A stretch of 44,405 bases of DNA from an uncultured Granulosicoccaceae bacterium. Lineage in GTDB: Bacteria > Pseudomonadota > Gammaproteobacteria > Granulosicoccales > Granulosicoccaceae. The notes under the pieces were generated by a model that was given only the letters and a program-made list of their open reading frames with translations, ran no database searches and was not told where the DNA came from. This document shows, one piece after another, positions 6,846 to 15,519 of this stretch. The stretch covers positions 1-44,405 of the forward strand of contig CALISD010000086.1 in the NCBI GenBank assembly GCA_938041955.1. The letters are read 5' to 3'. Numbering within the stretch: the stretch's first letter is position 1; each line of letters begins with the position of its first letter. A program made the position numbers and the translations under genes.

Positions 6846-8324
6846 TCAATCCACAGCAATTGCTTGTTTTGCATTAGACGCAGATGTTTTATTAGTTTTT
6901 CGTGCGTCAATAAGTACGAGCTCTTTTCCTTCTTTTATTTCAAGCTCATTCGTAATTTTAAGTACTTTTGCCAATTCTGAATCTGAAAAATACATTATTA
7001 CTTTTATTGTCTTCTTAGTTGCGTTTGCATTTTTATATACCTCAACTTGATTTTGTAAGTTTTGCTTCAGCTTTGAATTACTTGCGAGTTTGAATTCCAC
7101 CAATGTGCTATCGCCGGAGCCTCTTGAGATTTTATAATCAACAGGGCCACGGCCATTGTTAACTTCTGCGTTCACATCATCATCGGATGCGTACCATGTT
7201 AATCGGAAGATCAATTGTAAATCAGCTTCTCTCTTTACAGGCTCACCCTTGATATAAAACAATTTATACCCGTCATTATTTTCGAGTACCTGCTTGAGAA
7301 AAATTAAACGATTGTAGGCTTCCTCTAGCGTGTCCCGTTTTGAGTTGTAAAATTCACTCTCTTTATTTAAATTTCTTACTAATTCAGCAACCTGCGCTAT
7401 GAATATTGACTCTGTTTCTTTGATTTTTTGATCGCTTACGGATACTGCCTCATCACCATTTTCCTCTTTTAAGCGAATATACCTGTCGATTAATTCTGGG
7501 TATTTTCTGACTGTTGTCGAAACGGCTGCAGACACTTCTTTCTTCTTTGGGCTAGGGGGTATGTTCCTAAGAAAATAGTCGTTTATTTGTCCACGGAGTT
7601 CGTCGTTCGGCACCGAATCAATAATTGCGTCAAAGTCACCAACAATGTCTGTCTTATTAATCCAGGCTTCGTCTTTTGTAAGAATGTCTTTTGGTGTCAG
7701 AAGGACGTAATCTGAATCAATGTACGGCAGCGTATAGGTTTTCCCCACCCAGCCCCGAGTGGTGTAGTTAAACTCGGCACGAGGAACACTAATTTTTTTT
7801 AGCCGTATGGGATCAACATGCTGCAGGGCAAATGATTGAGTGTATTCACACAAAAATCCTTTGATGATGTTAGTTGTGAAATCACTGATGCTATCCCTCC
7901 CAACGCCGTCTCGTATCAAACAAAGCTTTTCGAGGTGGCTTCCTTTGGTTATCTTCTCACTGCCAAAATTCGTAAATATTGTTGCAAGGTTGCTATTTAG
8001 CGCCGATGCGAATTCTTTACCTAGTCCTGAGCCACCATTTCCCACTCGACTAAACCCTAGCCAATTCTGTTTTACCTCTGGAAAGAGAAACCAATGATTT
8101 AACAAGCCGCTCGAAATCACACCTTCTTCTGATATGTCTCGAAGAAAGGTAACGTACTTAATTACGTCATCATGTAAATTTCGATACTCTTTTTTATCGC
8201 TATTAAAAAAAAGAAATGGGTCAATGAACACCGGCAAGTCGTTGATTAGAGATATATTGAACGCGCCGTACTCTTCCATGTTTTCCATTGTGACGTCGAA
8301 AAAGTCTGAGAAATATACGTTCAT
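6846..8324 (-). CDS. uncharacterised protein with C-terminal PD-(D/E)XK nuclease-like domain
   Basis: The protein has 492 residues. The N-terminal part (1-250) has a well-defined sequence with the YGAFNISLINDLPVFIDPF block (19-37), but I cannot assign it to a named family. The C-terminal part carries a restriction-nuclease signature: EADLQ (366-370), GRGPVDYK with Asp396, VEFK with Glu410 and Lys412, and a following Gln (NQVEVY, about 426), the order found in PD-(D/E)XK enzymes. A charged, helical linker occupies about 280-350. GAGGTG lies 6 bases upstream of the ATG. It is on the same strand as the Gabija-like pair with a 166-base gap, so it may be a third component or an independent neighbour. 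The nuclease fold is inferred from motifs only. Confidence 0.65.
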   Translation of the reverse strand: MNVYFSDFFDVTMENMEEYGAFNISLINDLPVFIDPFLFFNSDKKEYRNLHDDVIKYVTFLRDISEEGVISSGLLNHWFLFPEVKQNWLGFSRVGNGGSGLGKEFASALNSNLATIFTNFGSEKITKGSHLEKLCLIRDGVGRDSISDFTTNIIKGFLCEYTQSFALQHVDPIRLKKISVPRAEFNYTTRGWVGKTYTLPYIDSDYVLLTPKDILTKDEAWINKTDIVGDFDAIIDSVPNDELRGQINDYFLRNIPPSPKKKEVSAAVSTTVRKYPELIDRYIRLKEENGDEAVSVSDQKIKETESIFIAQVAELVRNLNKESEFYNSKRDTLEEAYNRLIFLKQVLENNDGYKLFYIKGEPVKREADLQLIFRLTWYASDDDVNAEVNNGRGPVDYKISRGSGDSTLVEFKLASNSKLKQNLQNQVEVYKNANATKKTIKVIMYFSDSELAKVLKITNELEIKEGKELVLIDARKTNKTSASNAKQAIAVD

Positions 8325-8370
8325 GTGGCACCTCTATTTAATCATTTAGCGACGCTTGCCGACGCATTAA

Positions 8371-8388
8371 CAGATCAGATTAGATCTG
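8371..8388. promoter_or_regulatory. palindrome upstream of the PD-(D/E)XK gene
   Basis: CAGATC (8371-8376) and GATCTG (8383-8388) form an inverted repeat with a 6-base spacer, 47 bases upstream of the 492-residue gene. It could be an operator. There is no regulator gene nearby to support this. Confidence 0.25.
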
Positions 8389-8493
8389 CATGATTGATTT
8401 TTAATCGTAGGATTCTGGCCTCAAACTAATTCTTGCTGAGCAGTCAGTCAGGTATGGCTGCTGAGACTAAGTCGATGAGTTACTAAAATACCG

Positions 8494-8509
8494 CCGGCTT
8501 TTTTGCCGG
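8494..8509. other. GC stem with T6 loop
   Basis: CCGGC (8494-8498), TTTTTT, GCCGG (8505-8509) form a small hairpin in the gap between the defence genes and nrdJb. Because the T-run lies in the loop it is not a normal intrinsic terminator; it may be what remains of one. The rest of 8389-8540 shows no gene. Confidence 0.25.
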
Positions 8510-8544
8510 GGGACTGTATTGCAGCATTTGAGTGATAAATCCAA

Positions 8545-8606
8545 ACTTATGGGGACCAAAATCCTAGCTTATGAGGTCCGAATCCCAGCTTATGGGTACC
8601 CCCACA
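8545..8606. mobile_element. second IS-end-like repeat cluster (three 21-bp repeats)
   Basis: Three imperfect tandem copies begin at 8545, 8566 and 8587, each built on CTTATG-GG-ACC followed by (A)AATCC and AG. Read on the minus strand, the block would begin TGTGGGGGTACCCATAAG at 8606, which has the TG start and iterated subterminal repeats typical of IS21-family ends. The sequence differs from the repeats at 3817-3916, so it belongs to another element. No transposase gene is nearby. It lies about 40 bases beyond the 3' end of nrdJb, so the accessory region abuts the nrdJ locus here. Confidence 0.5.
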
Positions 8607-8648
8607 AGAGAGATAAGATATATACATGGCATCACTCAATAGTGATCG

Positions 8649-9344
8649 TCATCCACACTTAGACTCACCACAGTTAAGACAGGTGCTGCAGCCATCCATG
8701 AGTACAGTGGCTTTCACTGAACACTTTTTACACATTTTGGCGGAGGCGGGAAAGCCGCTATTCTCGTCAACCGAGTCATCGTTTTTAGCGAGGTACTCTT
8801 CCTTTTTCTGTTCTATGTATTCTGCAGTCGAGGTGTCAGGATCTTGATTCGGGTCACGCAACATGCCAATGCCGATCAGGTGCTCTTCTATCACGTCACC
8901 AATTTCTGCGACCAGTGATTGCTGCAGTTTGCCTTTGTTCCAGTAGCCACCACTTGGGTCAAATACCGAGCGAAGTTCTTCCACCAGAAAAGTGACATCG
9001 CCACCTTTGCGAAATACCGCCGACATGATGCGGGTCAGGGCCACAATCCATTGGAAGTGATCCATGTTTTTGCTGTTGATGAACACTTCAAACGGGCGGC
9101 GTATTTCGTGGTTGGTACCTTCGTTTAAAACGATGTCATTGATGGTGATATACAGCGCGTGTGCTGAAACATGCTCTGGTGTTTTCAGTTTGTAAGTCGA
9201 TCCGATCAATTTGTCGGGGCGTTTTAGCGCCTCGTGCATTTGAATGACTTCAGCTGCAGGTAATGAATCGGGATCTGTGGTTTCTGCTTTGTTGACGGTG
9301 TAGCCAACAATTTTGTTGTCGATTTTAATGGTCATGGAAGTCAT
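8649..9344 (-). CDS. nrdJb: NrdJb, small subunit-like part of class II ribonucleotide reductase (TSCPD)
   Basis: This is the TSCPD-type C-terminal part of vitamin-B12-dependent ribonucleotide reductase, encoded as a separate protein as in Pseudomonas aeruginosa. The tail carries a cysteine cluster, CKKC (near residue 205), then CSTC, C and SKCG at the very end, in keeping with a zinc site and the redox-active C-terminus that re-reduces the catalytic subunit. It follows nrdJa on the same strand after about 115 bases. I chose ATG 9344 because the conserved sequence starts at MTIKIDNKIVGY. An in-frame ATG at 9413 would add 23 residues with no similarity that I recognise, and neither start has a strong ribosome-binding site. 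Confidence 0.82.
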   Translation of the reverse strand: MTSMTIKIDNKIVGYTVNKAETTDPDSLPAAEVIQMHEALKRPDKLIGSTYKLKTPEHVSAHALYITINDIVLNEGTNHEIRRPFEVFINSKNMDHFQWIVALTRIMSAVFRKGGDVTFLVEELRSVFDPSGGYWNKGKLQQSLVAEIGDVIEEHLIGIGMLRDPNQDPDTSTAEYIEQKKEEYLAKNDDSVDENSGFPASAKMCKKCSVKATVLMDGCSTCLNCGESKCG

Positions 9345-9459
9345 ATGGGTCTGATTAGTTAAATAATCAATGACGTGTTGGTTTGTGTCAACACGCCATT
9401 GATTGATTTGCACAGCAGGTCAGAATCTTGTGGATTCTTTACTAAGTTAAATTACCTGG

Positions 9460-11622
9460 CTAGAACTTGCCGTAGTAACCTTCTTTAAGCGCGTCGTAGA
9501 GATTGGCGGCTGAGTGAGTCTCTCCGTCGTATTCGATTTCCTCATTGCCCTTGCACGTGACCGTGCTGCCGTCTTCAAGCGTAAATTGGTACGTCGTATT
9601 CTCAAGATCTGACTCCTTAACCAGGACACCTTGAAATGCCTCAGGATTGAATCGGAAGGTGGTGCAGCCTTTCAAGCCTTTTTCATGTGCATACAGATAA
9701 ATATCCTTAAAGTCTTCATAAGGAAAATCTGTTGGCACATTGGCAGTTTTGGATATTGATGAATCGATCCATTTCTGCGCTGCGGCCTGAACGTCTACAT
9801 GCTGTGTGGGAGTAATATCATCAGCGGATACGAAATAATCGGGAAGTTTATTTTCCTCTTCTGTGGCGTAAGGTATTGCCGTCTCATTGATCTGATCGCG
9901 ATAGGCGAGCAATTCATATGAATAAACATCTACCTTTTCCTTAGACTTTTTGCCTTCGCGTATAACATTGCGAGAGTAGTGATGTGCGAAGCTTGGCTCA
10001 ATACCGTTACTGGCGTTGTTGGCCAGTGACAGTGAAATAGTACCTGTGGGTGCGATAGACGTATGGTGTGTGAATCTGCTGCCGGATTCTGCAATGCTGT
10101 CTACCAGAGTTTTATCAACACTTGCGAGTCGTTGCATGTAGCGACTGTACTTACCGAGTAGTACACGGCCTTTCACTTTATCTCCGGCGGTGTAGCCGTC
10201 TTTGGCCATTTCCGGGCGTTGACGCAGCATGCCTTTAGTGATCGTGAACTCATCGTCCATTATGGGGGCTGCGCCTTTTTCTTTGGCAAGTTCAACTCCG
10301 GTTTTCCAGCCGCTGATTGCCATCTCGCGGGTGACGCTGTCGGTGAACTCAAGTGACTCTTCAGAGCCATAGCTCATTTGTAGCATGGTCATCGTTGAGC
10401 CAAGCCCGAGGTAGCCCATGCCGTGGCGACGCTTGTATTGAATCTCTTCACGCTGTTTAAACAACGGCAGGCCGTTGATTTCAACAACGTTATCAAGCAT
10501 GCGAGTGAATATCTCTACGGCATCACGATACTTGTCCCAGTCAAATCGTGCATCAGCGGTGAAAGGATTTTCAACAAAGCGGGTCAGATTGATTGAACCC
10601 AACAGGCACGCGCCATAAGGTGGCAGTGGTTGTTCGCCGCATGGGTTAGTGGCACGTATGTTTTCGCAGAACCAGTTGTTGTTTTGCTCGTTGACCTTGT
10701 CTATTAAGATAAAGCCCGGTTCTGCAAAGTCATAGGTGGAGGCCATAATGGCATCCCACAGTCGGCGAGCTTTAACGTTCTTATAAATTTTGCAGGCAAC
10801 CAGACCTTCGGCGTTTTGTTGAAAGCCCGTTTTGGTTGGCCAGTCCAGCCATATCACCTGTTCTTTGTCGGTAAGGTTTACTTCACCGCTTTCAATTTCC
10901 TTGTCTTGAACCGGGAAGGCAAGGCTCCATGAATCGTCCGTGCGAACAGCTTCGATAAAGTCTTCAGTAATGAGCAGTGACAGGTTGAACTGGCGCAGAC
11001 GGCCGTCTTCACGTTTGGCGCGAATGAATTCAAATACATCCGGGTGGCGAACGTCAAAGGTTGCCATTTGTGCGCCACGGCGACCACCGGCAGACGATAC
11101 CGTGAAGCACATCTTGTCGTAGATATCCATAAACGACAATGGGCCAGAGGTGTATGCACCGGCACCGGAGACATAAGCGCCACGTGGACGTAAGGTCGAA
11201 AAGTCGTAACCGATACCGCAACCGGCTTTCAGTGTTAACCCGGCTTCATGTACCTTGCCGAGGATGTCATCCATTGAATCACCCACTGTGCCGGACACAG
11301 TGCAGTTGATTGTGGAGGTGGCAGGTTTGTGTGCTCTGGCGCCAGCGTTGGAAATAATTCGACCGGCAGGTATTGCACCCTGGCGTAAAACCCAAAGGAA
11401 CTTCTCAAACCAGAGGGCTTTCTTTTCTTCTGTTTCTTCTACATCAGCCAATGCGCGGGCAACGCGCTGGTAGGTGTCATCAAGTGAGGTGTCTACATCT
11501 GTGCCTTCGCGGCTTTTAAGTCTGTACTTTTTATCCCATATATCCAGCGATGCGCTTTGTAACGGGATATCCAGTGGCATATCTGCCTTTGATTTGCCAT
11601 CTATGGCAACGACTTTGGTCAT
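9460..11622 (-). CDS. nrdJa: NrdJa, adenosylcobalamin-dependent ribonucleotide reductase, catalytic subunit
   Basis: The class II reductase makes deoxyribonucleotides with or without oxygen, using adenosylcobalamin. Recognisable segments include STINCTVSGT with the substrate-site cysteine, the KAGCGIGYDFSTLRPRG region, SSAGGRRGAQM, and the active-site loop NPCGEQPLPPYGACLLGS. The 10-stranded barrel is complete (about 720 residues), while the C-terminal TSCPD part is a separate gene downstream. I prefer ATG 11622, preceded by AACGGGGAA at a proper distance; an upstream GTG at 11658 is also open. The long leader back to mgtE contains a NrdR-like box and a DnaA box. Confidence 0.92.
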   Translation of the reverse strand: MTKVVAIDGKSKADMPLDIPLQSASLDIWDKKYRLKSREGTDVDTSLDDTYQRVARALADVEETEEKKALWFEKFLWVLRQGAIPAGRIISNAGARAHKPATSTINCTVSGTVGDSMDDILGKVHEAGLTLKAGCGIGYDFSTLRPRGAYVSGAGAYTSGPLSFMDIYDKMCFTVSSAGGRRGAQMATFDVRHPDVFEFIRAKREDGRLRQFNLSLLITEDFIEAVRTDDSWSLAFPVQDKEIESGEVNLTDKEQVIWLDWPTKTGFQQNAEGLVACKIYKNVKARRLWDAIMASTYDFAEPGFILIDKVNEQNNNWFCENIRATNPCGEQPLPPYGACLLGSINLTRFVENPFTADARFDWDKYRDAVEIFTRMLDNVVEINGLPLFKQREEIQYKRRHGMGYLGLGSTMTMLQMSYGSEESLEFTDSVTREMAISGWKTGVELAKEKGAAPIMDDEFTITKGMLRQRPEMAKDGYTAGDKVKGRVLLGKYSRYMQRLASVDKTLVDSIAESGSRFTHHTSIAPTGTISLSLANNASNGIEPSFAHHYSRNVIREGKKSKEKVDVYSYELLAYRDQINETAIPYATEEENKLPDYFVSADDITPTQHVDVQAAAQKWIDSSISKTANVPTDFPYEDFKDIYLYAHEKGLKGCTTFRFNPEAFQGVLVKESDLENTTYQFTLEDGSTVTCKGNEEIEYDGETHSAANLYDALKEGYYGKF

Positions 11623-11962
11623 TCTTTTATGTTCCCCGTTAATGCGGATGTACTTCACTTGCCGGCCGAACCTTTGACCAAGCCTCGTTGTTTATCTATT
11701 GACTCATGCCAGGCTCCGGCAATTTGTCGATACAACCTCAAAACTCCGAGATTGAGCAAATAGAAACAACAACACAAGTGAACTCATCTGGCAGAGTTTA
11801 TTTTTGTGTGTGCGCTAACTTTAAGAATGCTCACAAGCCTTGCTTAAAACGTCGGTAAAAATCACAGGCAGGCTCAATAGCCTCCCAGAACCAACAATCT
11901 TTAATAAGATATGTAAGCTTTCCGTTACAGTATACTTTATGGTGTGGTCAGATTTCAGCAAA

Positions 11963-11978
11963 CTACTATATATTGTGC
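11963..11978. promoter_or_regulatory. NrdR-box-like site upstream of nrdJa
   Basis: CTACTATATATTGTGC fits the core of the NrdR consensus (acaCwAtATaTwGtgt) at about 13 of 16 positions, including the central CwAtATaTwG. NrdR boxes normally come in pairs about 31-32 bases apart. The only partner here is a weak match starting near 11930 (33 bases away). The site is about 340 bases before the chosen start, which would mean a long leader. Apart from this, 11623-11962 shows no gene and no recognisable riboswitch. Confidence 0.5.
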
Positions 11979-12080
11979 CATCTGGTAATATGGCAGTGCG
12001 GGTTTAGTCCGCTGAACAGAGCAGGGGAATGATAGTGGTGAGAGGTTTGGCGGGTCAAGAGACGACTACTACAAAATGGT

Positions 12081-12098
12081 GATTGTAATCTTACAATC
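12081..12098. promoter_or_regulatory. perfect inverted repeat between mgtE and nrdJa
   Basis: GATTGTAA and TTACAATC are exact inverted repeats separated by TC. There is no T-tract, so it looks more like a dimeric regulator's operator than a terminator. The regulator is unknown. Confidence 0.35.
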
Positions 12099-12140
12099 CA
12101 CTACATGATGTGATTTAGCTGTGTTTAGCCGGTGCATGAC

Positions 12141-12150
12141 TTGTGGATAA
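12141..12150. promoter_or_regulatory. DnaA-box match in the mgtE-nrdJa gap
   Basis: TTGTGGATAA reads TTATCCACAA on the minus strand, an exact match to the DnaA box TTATNCACA. DnaA boxes regulate nrdAB in E. coli. A single box could also be chance, and it lies far (about 520 bases) from nrdJa. Confidence 0.4.
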
Positions 12151-12217
12151 CTTGTGTGTAGTTACTCAGTCGTGATTTGGTCGACTAGTCGGCATTTATC
12201 TGTCCGGCGCGCCAACC

Positions 12218-13576
12218 CTACAATAACCAAAAAGTAGCCAGCCCCAGAAAGGCCATGAGACCGACAACATCGGTGATTGTGGTTAAAATAACACCACCTG
12301 CCACCGCCGGGTCGATATCGAATCGCTTTAGCACAATGGGTATCAACACGCCGGCGATTGCTGCAGCTGCCATGTTAACGATCAGCGCAAGTCCGATAAC
12401 CAGGCCAACGCGTCCGTCGCCGAACCAAACGTAGGCGATGAGGGCGACCACCAAAGACCACATTAATCCGTTCAGCAGTCCCACAATGGCTTCTTTGGTC
12501 AAAATCCAGCGTGTGTTGCCGCTGCCGATTTGCCCCAGTGCCTGGCCGCGAATCATCAGCGTGAGAGTTTGTGAGCCTGCGATGCCGCCCATACTTGGGA
12601 CAATGCTCATCAGAATGGCGAGCGTGACTATTTGATCCAGCGTGGCGGCAAACTGGCTGGCCACCCACGAGGCCAAAAACGCTGTGGCAAGGTTGAGACC
12701 CAGCCAGATACTTCGGCGCCGCATGCTGCGCACCACAGGGGCGAAAAAATCATCTTCCTGGCGCAAACCCGCCATGCTCATCACGGTTTGCTCCGCGTCT
12801 TCGCGAATGACATCTACTACGTCATCGATGGTGATACGACCAAGTAGCCGGTTATTGTCATCCACCACTGGTGCTGAGATGAGATCGTGATCTTCAAATA
12901 GTCTGGCGACATCGGCATCGTCCATCGCGACGTTGATGACATCAACGTCTGTACGCATAACAGAGGCGACGCTGGTGTGTGGGTCAGCAGTCAGCAGCTT
13001 TCTGATTGGCAGTACACCTTCGTAGTAGCCGAATCTATCTATGATAATGATGCGGTCAGTGTGTCGCGGCATGTCGCCTTTCTGGCGAAGGTAGCGCAAC
13101 ACCACATCAAGCGTTACGTTTGAACGTGCTGTGATCGCATCCAGGTCCATCAGACCGCCGGCGCTGTCTTCGGGGTAGGAGAGCACCGATTCAAGCCGCT
13201 CACGGTACTGCTTGTTCATGCTTTGCAGTACTTCATGGGTGACTTTGTCTGGAAGTGACTGAACAAAATCAGCCAGATCATCGATATCCAGGTTTTCGGT
13301 GATCGCAATAAGTTCTGCGGTATCCAGGTCTTTGATGAGGGAATCACGTACCTCATCACCTACTTCGAGAAGAATTTCACCTTCGTCTTTAAGCTCAATG
13401 TAGTTCCACAAAAGCTTGCGCTTGGGGCGCGGAAGAGACTCGAGCAGATCGGCAATATCGGCTGGTGGCAGCGCATGAATTAGATCGCGTGCAGACTGGA
13501 AGCTGCCACTATCCAGAATCTCTGCAACGGCACTTTGCCTGTCCTGGTCTATTCTGTTTCTGCTGGAATCTGGCAT
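12218..13576 (-). CDS. mgtE: MgtE-family magnesium transporter
   Basis: MgtE is a Mg2+-gated Mg2+ channel of the inner membrane. The 452-residue protein shows the standard order: a helical N-domain with repeated ADIADLLESLP-type motifs (residues about 35-130), a pair of CBS domains (about 135-260) containing acidic Mg2+-sensing residues, a plug helix, and about five membrane segments from residue 290 on. The pore region includes the conserved PSMGGIAGSQTLTL block and the later acidic IDPAVAGGVILTTITDVVG segment. It lies 209 bases downstream of the EI gene on the same strand, a linkage also seen in other gammaproteobacteria (for example Xanthomonas). No M-box riboswitch was recognised upstream. 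Confidence 0.93.
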   Translation of the reverse strand: MPDSSRNRIDQDRQSAVAEILDSGSFQSARDLIHALPPADIADLLESLPRPKRKLLWNYIELKDEGEILLEVGDEVRDSLIKDLDTAELIAITENLDIDDLADFVQSLPDKVTHEVLQSMNKQYRERLESVLSYPEDSAGGLMDLDAITARSNVTLDVVLRYLRQKGDMPRHTDRIIIIDRFGYYEGVLPIRKLLTADPHTSVASVMRTDVDVINVAMDDADVARLFEDHDLISAPVVDDNNRLLGRITIDDVVDVIREDAEQTVMSMAGLRQEDDFFAPVVRSMRRRSIWLGLNLATAFLASWVASQFAATLDQIVTLAILMSIVPSMGGIAGSQTLTLMIRGQALGQIGSGNTRWILTKEAIVGLLNGLMWSLVVALIAYVWFGDGRVGLVIGLALIVNMAAAAIAGVLIPIVLKRFDIDPAVAGGVILTTITDVVGLMAFLGLATFWLL

Positions 13577-13785
13577 GCCGTTTTTCTTTTGCTGTTCGGT
13601 GGTTCCGGGTACGCTTTTATCAATGTCGACACTACTGCTGCTAACAGCAACTAGTGTAAGTGGCCGTAAGAAAAGTGTTTCCGCAACGCAAGCAAGCTGC
13701 TGGTGATGCCCGTTGTGCTGGAGCAGTAGTGGTTATTGTAGGGTCTTCTGACGGTTTAGGTAACCGTGGGCACAGCTTAACTCGG

Positions 13786-15519
13786 TTACGAGTTGATCTT
13801 TGCAAGCAAGGTTGCTTGTTTGTCTTTCTCTGTGCAGTGCAAAAAGCCAAGGGCCGGACGGCGAACGTTTGAAAGTCTTGTTTGACGCAAAACACTTTTG
13901 ATTTCAAGGATTGAATTCGGTGGCATGCTGAATTCCCGAAGACCAAGGCCGAGTAATACACGTGTGTAGTTTGGATTGCCCGCCATCTCACCACACATGG
14001 TCACCGGTATTTTATGTCTTATCCCTGCATCTATAACCATTTTTATCAGTGTGAGCACTGCTGGATTTAGTGGGTCGTAAAGATAATTGACCTGATCATC
14101 AATTCGGTCAATTGCCAGCGTGTACTGAATTAAATCGTTGGTGCCAATGGATAGAAAGTCGAGATGTTCTGCAAAGTGTGAGGCAGAAATTGCTGCAGCC
14201 GGAACTTCTATCATGCCACCGACCGGGATTTTTTCATCGAACTTAAAGCCCTTGGCGCGCATTGATTCTTTGGTGGTTTCCAGCAGATGTTTTGCCTGCA
14301 GCAACTCCGATATGGTGGTCAGCATTGGAAACATTATTTTAATCGGACCTTTGGCAGAGGCGCGAAGTATTGCTCTGAGTTGCGGCACGATGATCGAAGG
14401 ATCGTGGAGGCACAAGCGTATGCCGCGTAATCCCATCGCGGGGTTATGAGCGAGTGGTCCGGCGTTGACGGTATCAATTTCTTTGTCTGCACCGAGGTCA
14501 ACAGTGCGAATTGTCAGCGGTGCCCCGCGTAGCGCGCGTATCACTCTCACGTAAGTTTTATAGTGTTCTTCTTCATCGGGTACTCTATTTTCCCGTAGAT
14601 AAAGAAACTCAGTTCTGTATAAACCCACGCCCGAGGCATTAATTTTACGCAGGCGTTTTAGATCATCCTCGACTTCGATGTTTGCCAGCAGGGTGATTTT
14701 TTCACCACTTTTGGCCCGTGATTTTGCATCGTTAAGTTTTCCGAGCTCTTTGGTTTTACGGCGCAGCTCGCGCTGGCGCTTATGGAAGTGATCAATTAAT
14801 AATTCATCTGCCTCTGCCAATACCAGGCCGCTCTCACCATCAATGACCAGTGACTCGCCGCGTTTTAAATATTGGCGGGCGTCGTTGAGGCCGACGATGG
14901 CGGGAATGTTGAGGCTGCGTGCCAGAATGGCAGTGTGTGAGAGTGGGCCACCCATTTCAGTCACAAAGCCTGCAACGCCTGCATGCTGCATGATCATTGT
15001 ATCTGCCGGTGTAAGGTCATCAGCAATGACAATGCGATCTTTCCATTTCTCAGAGGCGTCAACGGCGCGAGTTTTACCACGTGAGATCAGGGCTTCCATG
15101 ATGTGATTAAAAACGTGTTTTACATCGTCTTTCCTGGTAGCGATGTAGGGGTCGTCCATGCTTTCAAAGACTTTTACAATGGCATCACGTTGAAGCTTCA
15201 GTGCCCACTCTGCGTTGCATTGATTCTGTTTTATTATTTCGATAGGCGACGCAGACATCATGGCGTCATCTAGCATCAATAGATGTGTTTCTATGAATGT
15301 GCTGATGTCATCGGGCGATTCTGCTGGAATGTCGCTGCGTATTTTCTGTAGTTGTTTTTTTGCGGTGCTGTGTGCCGATTTGAAGCGCTTAACTTCTTTG
15401 GCTATGTTTTTCTTGTCGATCTTTTGTTCGACAATTTCATGTTGGTTGCGGTGCAGAATATAAACAGGGCCAAGCGCGATCCCGCGTGATACCCCCATGC
15501 CGTTGAGCATGAGTGCCAT
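13786..15519 (-). CDS. ptsI: PTS enzyme I (phosphoenolpyruvate-protein phosphotransferase)
   Basis: Enzyme I takes phosphate from PEP and passes it to NPr/HPr. The phosphorylated histidine is His195 in GGPLSHTAILARS. The PEP-binding barrel contains the FLYLREN arginine segment, the FGTNDL-type metal motif as LSIGTNDLIQYT, and the catalytic cysteine in VTMCGEMAG near residue 513. At 577 residues it lacks the N-terminal GAF domain of EI-Ntr (PtsP), so it is EI/PtsI type even though it sits with NPr and PtsN. Its ATG shares one base with the NPr stop (TAATG), so the genes are coupled. No sugar permease EII is in the window, so the pathway probably serves regulation. Confidence 0.92.
   Translation of the reverse strand: MALMLNGMGVSRGIALGPVYILHRNQHEIVEQKIDKKNIAKEVKRFKSAHSTAKKQLQKIRSDIPAESPDDISTFIETHLLMLDDAMMSASPIEIIKQNQCNAEWALKLQRDAIVKVFESMDDPYIATRKDDVKHVFNHIMEALISRGKTRAVDASEKWKDRIVIADDLTPADTMIMQHAGVAGFVTEMGGPLSHTAILARSLNIPAIVGLNDARQYLKRGESLVIDGESGLVLAEADELLIDHFHKRQRELRRKTKELGKLNDAKSRAKSGEKITLLANIEVEDDLKRLRKINASGVGLYRTEFLYLRENRVPDEEEHYKTYVRVIRALRGAPLTIRTVDLGADKEIDTVNAGPLAHNPAMGLRGIRLCLHDPSIIVPQLRAILRASAKGPIKIMFPMLTTISELLQAKHLLETTKESMRAKGFKFDEKIPVGGMIEVPAAAISASHFAEHLDFLSIGTNDLIQYTLAIDRIDDQVNYLYDPLNPAVLTLIKMVIDAGIRHKIPVTMCGEMAGNPNYTRVLLGLGLREFSMPPNSILEIKSVLRQTRLSNVRRPALGFLHCTEKDKQATLLAKINS

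Noticed and set aside
11700..11730. Possible cobalamin (B12) riboswitch in the nrdJa leader
   Set aside because: The minus strand contains GCCGGAGCCTGGC, which recalls the B12 box, but it needs gaps to fit and none of the other conserved cobalamin-riboswitch helices was seen.
13641..13994. Minus-strand frame of 117 codons overlapping the end of ptsI
   Set aside because: It runs out of frame through the conserved C-terminal part of enzyme I and has no features of its own.
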